Of a stretch of 64,000 nt of DNA, positions 10,255 through 20,530 are shown piece by piece. The stretch lies in contig WSYJ01000130.1 in the NCBI GenBank assembly GCA_020186115.1, positions 62,001 through 126,000 on the forward strand. Reading direction: 5' to 3'. The notes beneath the pieces were generated by a model. That model saw only the letters and a program-made list of their open reading frames with translations, had not been told where the DNA came from and made no database searches. A program made the translations under genes and the position numbers. Each line of letters begins with the position of its first letter. Positions within the stretch are counted from its first letter, which is position 1. This DNA comes from Histomonas meleagridis (lineage: Eukaryota; Parabasalia; Tritrichomonadida; Dientamoebidae).

Positions 10255-13200
10255 TTAGAGCATTTCAAGTGATTTAACAATTTCTGTATGATAATATTTA
10301 GAGTTCTGTTTCAAATATTTTAAATAAATTCTAAATATAGGATGTCCGGTAGAAATGTTAGCATCTTAATATATAGACAATTAATTTAATTAATATTATT
10401 ATATTATAATAGAGCACTTTGCATACAATATAAATATATATATATATATATATATAATATTTATTTAATATTTCAGACAATTTGGGATATTTTGGATTTT
10501 TCGTCAAAAAAAATTGAGGAATTTATTTTCTGTCACATTTTGAACACACAAAAAATGATTGACCAAGATAGTGTCGCAAGATATCTCAGCCTAAAAGGAT
10601 GGACAGCTGTTAAAATATATAATGATATGAAGGAGACTTCAGGTGCTTCCTGTAAACCATATCAAAGTATTACTAGAGCAATTAGATTAGGAACAATTGG
10701 AACAAATAGCAATGAGTCTAAAGAATTAATCAATTTCACTGGACCATCGGACACCGATGAAAAAATTTTGGATATGCTTGATGAATTCCCTTTTTTTCAG
10801 TCAGGCAAATAGCCCATAAAACAAATATCCCAAGGTCAACTGTTTACGATCACCTAATCAAAATTGAATTCGTTTGCAGACACCTTCATTGGGTACCCCA
10901 TTCTCTTACACCAGAGCAAAAAAAAGTGCGGGTTCGATTATGTACTAAACTATTAAAAGTCATTATAACTGCAAAAAAAGATTGCTAGAGGCATTTTGTT
11001 ACAGGAGATGAATCATGGTTTTATTTAAACTATGATTATCAGAGAGGATGGGTACAAATAGGGGATAACCCAGGAGAAATTGTATCAAAGAAAATTACTT
11101 CTCAAAAATCTATGTTGTCAATATATTTCAATCCAAATGGTTTTGCTCTCGTTAACTGTGTTCCTAAAGGTCAAAAAGTTTAATGCACACTACTACGTGA
11201 ATAATATTTTATCTAAACTTGTTCAAAGATTCAATGATGGTTCTGATAAAAATTTAATTTTGCACGTTGACAATGTAAAACCGCATACTGCTCGCATCAC
11301 CACAAATTTTATTGACTCGAACCAGATGAAAAGAGCTACACATCCCCCATATTCACCTGACGTAGCACCATTAGATTTTTGTCTTTTGAATAATGTCAAA
11401 GAAAAGCTCAAGGGTTATTCATTTGAAACCCCTGAAGAGTTAAGACATCAGGTTCATCGAATATTCAATGACATTTCGAATGATGAATTGAACCGTGCTT
11501 TTCTAAACTGGGAAAAGAGATTACAAAGAGTTATTGATACCAAAGGTGAATACATTCACTAAAGAAAAAAATAATATTTTTTGTTTTTATTTATTCTCTT
11601 TCTATGTTGAGATGCTAACACTTCTACCGGACACCCTATATTATTTTGAAATAAAATTTTATTAAAATAAAATTTAAATAAAATAAATATATATTTTTTG
11701 CATTAATATCAATATCTTCTTGTTCAAGAAGTAATTTAACTATTTCTGTGTAACCATTTTCAGATGCTTTCATAAATGCTGTTTCAAATATTTTAAATAA
11801 ATTCTAAATATTATTTTGAAATATAAAATTATTAAAATAAATTCTAAATAAAACAAATATATATTTTTTGCATTAATATCAATATCTTCTTGTTCAAGAA
11901 GTAATTTAACTATTTCTGTGTAACCATTTTCAGATGCTTTCATAAATGCTGTTTCCAATAATTCAAATAATTTTCATGCATTATTTTGAAATATTAAATT
12001 ATTAAAATAAATTTTATCTTTGGCATTAATATCGATTCCTTCTTGTTCAAGAAGTAATTCCACAATTGATATAACATTTTCTTTAATTGCTAACATAAGT
12101 GGTGTGTTAATGATTTAAAACAATATCCAAACATTTTTATAAAATATAAAATTGTTAAAATAAATAAAAAATATTCGAAATGAATATCTTTAGCATTTAT
12201 ATTAATTCCTTCTTGTTCAAGAAGTAATTTGACTGAGTCAATATCATTATTCCTGATTGCTAAATGAAGAACTTTTCCAAATGATTAAAAAAATACTTCA
12301 AACTATTGAAAGAAATATAAAATTTCTTAAAGAAATATAAAAAATATTAGGATAAACTTCAATATGTCAAAACAAACATCACATTATTAAAACAAATACA
12401 GAAATTAACTAAAGAAACTATAAATTTTCAACATAAATTTCAAACTATTAAAACAAATATCATTTTTATTAAAATGAATTTCAAATTGTTGAAACACATT
12501 TCAAATAGTTAAAACGCACAGAAAATTTTTTCATTAAATATATTTTGCATTAACATCAATTCCTTCTTGTTTCAAGAGTAATTTTACTATTTCTATATTA
12601 TTATTTATAACTGAGTCAATATCTATATACTTGATTGCTAAATGAAGTGCTGTTCCAAATAATAAAAAAAATATATCAAATTATTAAAATAAATTTCAAA
12701 CAATTAAAGCAATTATAAAGTTATTAAAATAAATATGAAATTTTTGAAACAAATATAAAACCATTAAAATAAATATAAAATTATTAAAGTAAGTATTAAA
12801 TTATTATAATAAATTTCAAACGAATAAAGCATATCCAAAATTGTATAAACTAATATCAAATCAATAAAAGAAATACTAAAATATTAAAATAGATCCAAAG
12901 TTATTAAAATAAATATGAGATTACTAAAACAAATATATCTTTCATTGATGTTGATTCCTTTTTGTTTCAATAGTATTTTTAACATTTCTATATTACGGTA
13001 GGAAATAGCCAAGTGAAATGCAGTACCAAATTATAAAAAGAAATATAAATTTTTTTAAAGTAATATATAATTATTTAAAGAAATTACATATTATTAAAAC
13101 AAATATGAAATTATTAAAACAAACATTAAAATAATAAAATAAATATCAAATTATTAAAATTAACATCAAGTCATTAAAATAAATATTAAACTATTAAAAA

Positions 13201-14555
13201 CAATACAAAATTATTAAAATAAATCTCAAATTATTAAAATAAATTATATATTAATAAAACAAACATCAAATTATTAAAATTAACATCAAGTAATTAAAAT
13301 AAATATTAAACCATTAAAATCAATCCAAAATTATGAAAACAAATCTTGATTCATTTAAATAAACATATTTTTGCTTAATATCAATTACTTTTTGTTTTAA
13401 TAGGAATCTAACATGATATATATTACCGTTTTTTATTAATTTAACAATAATTTTCTTGCTATCAATATCTAATCCGTTTTTTTGTAAATATAAAAGTGTT
13501 TTATAATTAAAATATGAGACACACATTTCACCCAATTTTTTTGATTTATTATCATCCAAGTTCTCTAATTTGTTTTCATAAATATATTTAAAGATATTAT
13601 TTTTATGATATTTAATTGCTATTTTAATTGATCCTTGAAATGATGAATGATTTTGTTCACATAAATGAATGATTTCTTCATTTCCACCTGCAACTGCATA
13701 TTTACCTGAATTATCTATTTTTGCATCATTCATAAGTAAATATTTAAAACATTTAACAGCAGAAAAAAATGCTGCATAATCAATTAATGTAATATTATTT
13801 TGATTAATAAATGAACATTTTTCATAAAGTGATTTTGGAATTGTTTGATTAAAATCAAAATTTGTTTGTGATGATATTTCTTGAAGTTTTTCTATTTCAT
13901 CATTTCGAATTATTTTCGCAATTTCATTCGGATTATGTCCTTCATTAATTAATTGCTTATGGAGAGCCCATTTATTATTTGAAAGTTCTTCATAATTATC
14001 CAAAAATGTTGATTCAAGCTGATCATAGTGATCTTTTCTTTTTTTGTTCTTTTTGTGTGTTTTATAGTGCGCAAAAAGCATGGAACCAATATAAACATCT
14101 TTAACATTGATTAAATTTTGTTCAATCATTTTCTCAATTAAATAATCAGTTTCCTGTGAAAATATCCTCCCAGTTATATATTCAGTAAAAATGGATATGA
14201 TTTTGGGATAACTTTTATTTAATTTTTCTTCTTCTGTTTGAATTGATTTCAAATATTTTACATATATATCACATGTATTATTTGTTTTTATGCAAAATAC
14301 CTTGTAAACAAAATTACATATGATCAAATTAAATGAATAAGGACAACTTGAATCAAATAATTCAATTGTTTGTTTAACTGAAAAATCAAGGTTTTCTTCA
14401 TTTACATGTAAAATAATTTTTTTGAGAGAAATAAAAAACTTACATAGGTCCTCAAAACACCTTATATCTGCGTTAATCGGGTTTATTGTTTTTTTAGAGT
14501 TTGAATCATGTTCCATTAATAAAAAATATGAACTGTTTATTTGAAACTTCTTCAT
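10255..14555 (-). CDS. Ankyrin protein ANK2 with cassette array, split by mariner (left)
   Basis: The first coding block (14555 to about 13370; 411-codon open frame) is intact. It has an N-terminal helical region, the family core (SLYEKCSFINQ, TLIDYAAFFSAVKCFKYLLMN, YAVAGGNEEIIHLCEQNHSS) and degenerate ankyrin units. Downstream on the same strand follow cassettes at about 12948-13030, 12540-12655, 12190-12275, 12010-12110, 11865-11955 and 11690-11785, and a damaged last cassette ending EMLK-like then stop at 10255. All full cassettes are open, each in its own frame. A 1301 bp mariner lies in the spacer before the last cassette. An initiator-like TCACAT precedes the ATG. Whether the cassettes are expressed with the first block is unknown. 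Confidence 0.7.
10338..11638 (+). mobile_element. Mariner element, 1301 bp (left)
   Basis: The terminal inverted repeats of ~30 bases (TAGGATGTCCGGTAGAAATG against TAGGGTGTCCGGTAGAAGTG) are flanked by TA duplications at 10336-10337 and 11639-11640. The neighbouring ankyrin spacer keeps the unoccupied sequence (CTAAATATTATTTTGAAAT), which confirms the exact insertion point. Length is typical for mariner. It encodes a DD34D transposase with inactivating changes. Confidence 0.93.
10492..11562 (+). pseudogene. Mariner DD34D transposase, broken (left)
   Basis: DNA transposase of the mariner family. There is an N-terminal helix-turn-helix region, then the catalytic motifs TGDESWFYL (first Asp), ILHVDNVKPHTA (second Asp) and PPYSPDVAPLDF (third Asp). 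Exactly 34 residues lie between the second and third Asp, the mariner signature. Upstream of 10555 there is no in-frame ATG, only TTG at 10492. The frame is lost near 10797 (seven T against eight in the other copy), there is a stop at about 10984-10986 (KKDC-stop), and a further base change at about 11177-11181. Unlike the right copy it keeps all three catalytic Asp codons, so this is the less deleted copy. Confidence 0.85.
12290..13370. repeat. Minisatellite-like spacers within ANK2
   Basis: Long AT-rich spacers between the early ANK2 cassettes are built from a degenerate ~20-22 base unit (AAATTATTAAAATAAATATC), repeated many times at about 12295-12535, 12660-12940 and 13030-13370. They look like expanded versions of the short spacer found elsewhere in the family. 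Confidence 0.7.
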
Positions 14556-14573
14556 TTAATTTTTAATGGATTA

Positions 14574-14579
14574 ATGTGA
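14574..14579 (-). promoter_or_regulatory. Initiator-like TCACAT of ANK2 (left)
   Basis: TCACAT on the minus strand fits TCA-Y-W-W and would give a ~22 base leader before the ATG at 14555. Confidence 0.45.
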
Positions 14580-14658
14580 CACTTTGTGATTCAAATTAAA
14601 GATCTTAAACATTTGCGCTTACTTGGTGTATTAATGAGGTAAGCCAACTACCAAATGT

Positions 14659-17304
14659 CTAATTCTCAATTATTTCCCAAGACATGACAATAGTTTTGTT
14701 TTACTTTTTCATTATAAAGTTTAATTATTTTGGCATTTCCTTGTATAGATGCTACATAAAGTGCTGTTTGAAATAATTTAAATAAGTTTCAAATATTATT
14801 TTGAAATATAAAATTATTAAAATAAATATCAAATAAAATAAATATTTTTTAGCATTAATATCAATTCCTTCATGATCAAGAAGTAATTTAACTATTTCTG
14901 CATTGCCGAAACAAGATGCATTAATAAGTGCTGTATTAAACAATAGAAATAATTCCAGAAAAAAAAAAAAAAATTTTAATGTATTAAAATAAAAATTAAA
15001 AGAAACATATAAATATCTTGAGCATTAACATCAATTCCTTCTTGTTTAAGAAGTAATTTAGCAATTTCTATTGATCCATTTAAAGATACTTTCATAAGCG
15101 GTGTTTGAAATTATTTAAATCATCCCCAAATATTATTTTTTAATATCAATTTATTATAATAGACATTAAACAAAATAAATAAACATTCTTTTCATTGACA
15201 TCAATTCCTTTTTGTTCAAGAAGTATTTTAACTATTTCTATGTGATAATAACTCAATGCTTTCATAAGTGCTGTACAAAATTTTTTGAATAATTTCCAAA
15301 TATTATTTTGAAATATGAAATTATTAAAATAAATATCAAGTAAAATAAAAAAAATATCTTTAGCATTAATATCAATTCCTTTTTGTTCTAGTAATAATTT
15401 AACGATTTTTAAGTAATTATTTTGAGCTGCTAGCATAAGTGCTGTTTCAAATATTTAAAATGATTTCCAATTTTATGCTTAAAATTCTATATTAATGGCA
15501 TTAACATCAAACAAAACAAATAAATATTTTTTGTATTTATTTCAATTCCTTCTTTTTCAAGAAGTAATTTAATAATTTCAGTGTTACCACATCTAAATGC
15601 ATTCATAAGTGCTGTTTCAAATATATTTAATAATTTTTATATTTTATTTTGAAACATAAAATGATTAAAGAAAATTTTATATATAAACAATGAATATTTT
15701 GAGTATTTATTTCAATTTCTTCTTTTTCAAGAAGTAATTTAACTACATCTGTATGACCTTGTTTTGATGCAAGCATAAGTGGTGTTTTGGATATGTTAAA
15801 TAATTTTCAAATTTTAATTTTATATTTCGATGAAACGTTTAAATAAATATTATATAAAACTAAAAAAATCCTTTAGTATTAATATCAATTTCATTTTGTT
15901 TAAGAAGTAATTTAACTATCTCAACATTACCCGTTTCAGATGCAAAAGAAAGAGCTGTTTTAAATATTCTAAATAAATTCCAAATATTTTAAAGTCATAA
16001 TATATTAAAACGAATATTATATTAAACAAATTAACATATTTAGCATTTATATCAATTCCTTTTTGTTCAAGAATAAATTTCACAAGTTCAATATTATTTG
16101 ATACTGAACAATAGATCATTATATCTTTTGGAATTTGATTTTTTAGCAGAAAATATTGGAAAATATATAAGTTATCAAGTTTTGCTATTTTATATAATAT
16201 GTCATCATTAATTTTTATGCATTCTTGCTCTAAAAATAAAAGAATTTCATAATTTCCGCTTTGAACACAATAATATCCCAATTTATCATTTAATTGTTCT
16301 AATTTATTTTCATAAATATAATGAAATATATCGTTTTTATGAAATTGGATTGCTGTTTGATATGCATCTTCAAATGATGAATGATTCTGTTCACATAAAT
16401 GAATGATTTCTAAATTCCCACCAGCAATTGCATATTTGCCTGTGTTATTTACGTTTGCACCATTTAGCAACAAATGCTTAAAACATCTAACAGCAGAAAA
16501 AAATGCTGCATAATCAACAAGTGAAACATTTTTTTGATTAATGAATGAACATCTTTCATAAAGTGATGGCTGAATTGCTTGATCAAAATTAAAATTATTT
16601 TGTGATGATATTTCTTGAAGTTTTTCGATTTCATCGTTTCGGATTATTTTTACAATTTCATTTGGATTAACTCCTTCTTTAATTAATTTCTTATGAAGTT
16701 CCCAATCATTCATTAAAAGTTTTTTGTAATTTATTAAAAAAGCATCGCTAAATGGATCATAATAATATTTTTGAATATTTTCTTTTTCTGTTTTAAAGTG
16801 TGCAAAATATTTGGATTTAATATCGTTGGTAATGTTTGCACTTACTAAATTATGTTCAATCATTTTCTCAATTAAATAATTTGATTCTTGTGAATTAATT
16901 TTTTTTATATTATCACAAAAAACATTAATAATTGGAGTGATGTTTTGATTAATTTCTTTTTCTTTTGTTTGAATTGTTTCTAAGTAACTCAAATAAAGAT
17001 CACTTATATTTCTTTGTGAATAAAATGCAAAGTAAACCAAATTACAAATCAATAAATTATATGAATATGGAAAATTCATGTCAAATAATTCCATTGTTAG
17101 TTCAACTACTGTAGCAAGATTTTCTTTACTTAAGTTAAATATTTTTTTTTCAAGTGAAACAAGTGTTTCCATAGAAATACTTTGGTTTTTCGAATTTTTA
17201 TTTTCTATTTTGAAAGTTTTTGTTGTTTTTGTGCAATCTTGCATTATAAACCATTCCGATAATTCAATACCTTCCATTGGTACTTTTTGTATAAGCATTT
17301 TCAT
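14659..17304 (-). CDS. Ankyrin protein ANK3 with nine-unit cassette array (left)
   Basis: The first block runs from ATG 17304 to about 16045 and is intact here, while the right copy has many one-base indels. It has the family core (SLYERCSFINQKN, SLVDYAAFFSAVRCF, YAIAGGNLEIIHLCEQNHSS) and ends in an ankyrin unit GIDINAK. Eight more 29-codon cassettes follow, at about 15870-15965, 15700-15790, 15535-15620, 15360-15445, 15185-15275, 15015-15105, 14845-14940 and 14659-14770. The last has its own tail (KLYNEKVKQNYCHVLG) and stop. Spacers measure 80, 86, 83, 83, 84 (83 in the right arm), 83, 83 and 80 nt. Read as plain DNA the frame stops shortly after the first block (15916), so the product is either a ~420-450 residue protein or a longer one if the spacers are removed. 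Confidence 0.75.
14959..14973. other. A15 tract replacing 15 bases of spacer
   Basis: The right arm has AATATTGTTTAAAAA (reverse complement of 31645-31659) where this arm has fifteen A, with no length change. Confidence 0.75.
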
Positions 17305-18317
17305 GTGTAAAAAAAATTTCGAATTTATTAATGATAATGGTTTTAATTACACCTCGGTGAAAAACATACATGTGAGTGAAAATAGGATTATTGCGATAAT
17401 TACATAATTAAAGTTAAATCAAATGTATTAAATTCATATAATTAACATATGTATTATATATATATATATATATAATTAAATAAGTTCTCTATGAATGATG
17501 TTACAGTAATTATTCTAAGATGTGAGTCTACAGGTTTTTCACTATTAATTTAATTAATATATTTTGTTATTCTATTTATTAATATCCATATTTAATTAAA
17601 ATCCTTTGTACATTATCAAATTCTTTCAGTTTGCATTACGTCAATTCACGAACGAAATTAGGAATTTCTGGAAAAGAACATAATAAAAATAATGGTTTTG
17701 TATGTAACACGGAGTACATTACGTTGAACCCATCTTCTCAATCTCATATATGAGGAAGACAAGAAATGGATCAATTAGGTAAAAAATATTGAGCTTGGAC
17801 AAATAAAGAAGAAAAAAACTTAAATATTTAAGCAGCGGCTTTGGCGGTGATCTCAATAAATTAATGAAGCATTCTCATTATCGCTCTCCAGAGTCAATAA
17901 AAAAGAAAATAACAAGAATGAACGTTAAGGAAAATTCTTAACTTTACTTGGCTATTTTTTTGTGAGAATAATTGGTCGGAACCGCTCTGGCGAAACTTAA
18001 TGGAAATACAAAAAGTTTCTTGAAAATTCTATGATGAAAATAAAAAAAAATCATGATTCTATATGTAAATTTATAAATGCCACTAGAGGGGTCAATTTTG
18101 TTAGATTATTCACCTGCTAGTTCATAAAAACAGTTCAGACACAGGATAACCAATTTTGGAAAAATCACACAGCTTGATGGCACTTTTCATGAAAAATTTA
18201 AATAGTTTATTATCTTCAATTGAAAGGTTTATTTACTTAATTATGAAAGATCCACTTTTTGAAGCCTTCATGAACGAAATTAGGAATTTCTGAAAAAAAC
18301 ATAATAAGTGACCGTTA
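17305..18317. other. Intergenic; TA microsatellite and possible SANT-like relic
   Basis: Bases 17456-17475 are TA repeats. At about 17795-17930 the plus strand reads AWTNKEEKNL, then GGDLNKLMKHSHYRSPES and IKKKITRM, across frame breaks. This loosely resembles a Myb/SANT domain, but it is too damaged to claim. No intact gene. Confidence 0.35.
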
Positions 18318-19860
18318 ATGAAAAACAAACCAGAAAGAGAGAAAACCAATAATAAAAGCATAATCAAAAATCTATTTTTACAAAGAATAGAGCAAATATT
18401 ATTCAATTTAATTCCAAAAAATCTTGAAAAATCTATACATGAAATATTGGCTGAAATTGGTCCAAGTTTTCCTTATTCTTCTAATTTAATTGTTTGTCGT
18501 TTTATATATTCTTGTATTTTCTCAAAAATAAATGATTTTAAAATGTATTTTGATTTTTTTAAGAAAACAACAGAATTTGAAAAAGAAAATTATCAAAACA
18601 TTCCAAACATTAATGATATTTTGAGTAAATATATTCCCTGTTTAACTTCTGATGAATCATATTATATACTTGAAAAAATGTTAGAACAAGATTTAATTAA
18701 AACAAAAGAAGAAATATATAACCTATAAGATGAGTTTTTTTAATCTTTCTATGAAAATTATGAAGAATTATCAAAGAATGATTGGAAACTTCATGAGAAG
18801 TTAATCAAAGAAGGTGTTAACACAAATGAAATTGTGAAAATAATTCGAAATGATGAAATAGAAAAACTTCAAGAAATATCATCATAAAATGATTTTGACT
18901 TTAATCAAACAATTGAACCATCACTTTATGAAAGATTTTCTTTTGTTAATACTGAATATGTTTCACTAATTGATTATGCAGCATTTTTTTTCTTTTATTC
19001 AATGTTATAAATATTTACTTATGAATAATGCAAACAATGAAAACACAGGTAAATATTGTATTTACAAGTGGAAATGAAGAAATAATTCATTTATATGAAC
19101 AAAATCACTCAACATTTGAAGATCCATATGAAACAACAATTAAAATTCATCGAAATGATATCTTTAAATATGTTTATGAAAATAGATTATTTAAAATTAA
19201 TTATCTAAGTGGATTAGGAGTTAAATGTGTTAGTTATAGTAACTATGAAATATTTTCAATTTTAGAAGAAGAATGAATGAAAATAAATTCAGATATTATC
19301 AAAAAATCATCAAAAATTTGGGACATTTTTAAGTTAAATCTTTTTATTGATTAAATTCTACATGATATTTTGGTTGATGTAATACATTCACAGAATATTG
19401 AAACTATTAAATTAATACTTGAACAAAAAAGTATTGATAATAATTGCAAAGATATTTATTTGTTTTAAATAAAATTTATGGTAATGAAATACTTAAAATT
19501 GTATTTTAAAGTTGAGGCAGTCGGTGGTATTTTTTTTTTTTTTTTTTTTTTTTGAATAAAGTAATAAAAATTTTACATTCTATGTTTGCGCCACAAAATT
19601 TTTATCTGATATAATAAAGACAAAACCGCCGCCACAATCTATCGGCCGCAATATTTAATATACGTTAACATACATAAAAAATGATTCGTCCGCCGCAAAC
19701 AAATGACAATATATACGGAAGTAATACCAATAAAATTTAAGTAATGATTTGATAATTTAAGACAATATTTGGAAATTATTCAAACTATTTAATCCATACT
19801 TATGAAAGCATCTGAAAATGGTTATTTAGATATTGTTGAATTAATAATTAATTAAAATTT
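18318..19860 (+). pseudogene. Ankyrin pseudogene ANK4 (left)
   Basis: A decayed member of the same family: start MKNKPEREKTNN at 18318, core SLYERFSFVNT and SLIDYAAFF, then a damaged cassette (about 19370-19450) and, after an intruding fragment at 19479-19731, another cassette (LMKASENGYLDIVEL, about 19800-19850). Several stops, for example TAA after the EISS motif (about 18885), are shared by both arms, so this gene was dead before the arms duplicated, unlike the arm-specific breaks elsewhere. Confidence 0.75.
19479..19731 (+). repeat. Copied 5' end of the coiled-coil gene inside ANK4
   Basis: This ~253 base stretch is the upstream region and first 17 codons of the coiled-coil gene whose full copy starts at 26937. 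It is flanked by AAAATTTA on both sides (19471-19478 and 19732-19739). Removing it with one AAAATTTA leaves an ANK4 spacer of ~82 bases, close to the 83 usual in this family. In this arm the ATG at 19681 opens a frame of only 19 codons, ending TAA at 19740. A T24 run (about 19530-19553) is T5 in the right arm. Confidence 0.85.
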
Positions 19861-20530
19861 GATCACAACAAGATGCATTTCGATTGATATGAAATTTTAT
19901 TCTTTGAGAAATTAATATATGGAAAATGAATGAGGAAAACATATAGATGTTTATATCAAATATAGAAGCTATTTTATTGCTTTTTGGATTAATTTGATTA
20001 TTTTTTTAAATAATTTTTGAATTTGGTTTAAACAAATTTTTTGCAAATAAAATTCTATAACTTTTAATATCTGAATATAAGTGCATTAAATCTGTCGTAT
20101 CAAATATTAATTTTTTTTTGCTATTTATTTGAAACTAAAAATGATTTGCAATTGCAACATCATCTTAAATTCGAGCCTATAAATCAATGAGCGAAATTAA
20201 TGTGGTTCAAAATTAAGTAAAAATAGATTTTAATAACAATGCTTTCTGTCATAAATTACAGACCTTTTGTGAAGTGTGCAAAGCAAACATAATTGAATTT
20301 TTATCGCAGAAATACAACAACTTTTGATTTTTTTACAGTGAAAGTGATCGTTTCCGATTTCATCATTTCATTGGAGAGCATTGAAAAATTCATAACATAA
20401 TTTCACTTTTTACGATATCAGAAATTTCTGAATTTTCACTGAATTTTGCCGCAGATTGACTTAAACCGCCGACTACAACACTTCATCAAAAATTTCACAG
20501 TATTTTTATGTTTTTATTTCATTACAACAA
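19861..20530. other. Single-copy intergenic region inside the loop
   Basis: AT-rich sequence between the ANK4 remnant and the 3' end of the SP-RING-like gene. No ORF, RNA gene or element recognised. Confidence 0.5.

Larger units (their letters stand above)
35..19731. repeat. Left arm of a ~19.7 kb inverted repeat
   Basis: Its reverse complement matches 26887-46599 throughout, with the same gene order in mirror image. The outer edge is soft: similarity decays over the last ~100 bases and is gone before base 35. The inner edge is sharp, at AATACCAAT ending at 19731 (right partner starting at 26887). By eye most stretches differ by zero to two changes per 60 bases, largely one-base indels, plus copy-number changes in tandem repeats and two deletions of about 150-180 bp. 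Both arms contain the same mariner and Tc1-like insertions at the same sites, so those insertions predate the duplication. Confidence 0.95.
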
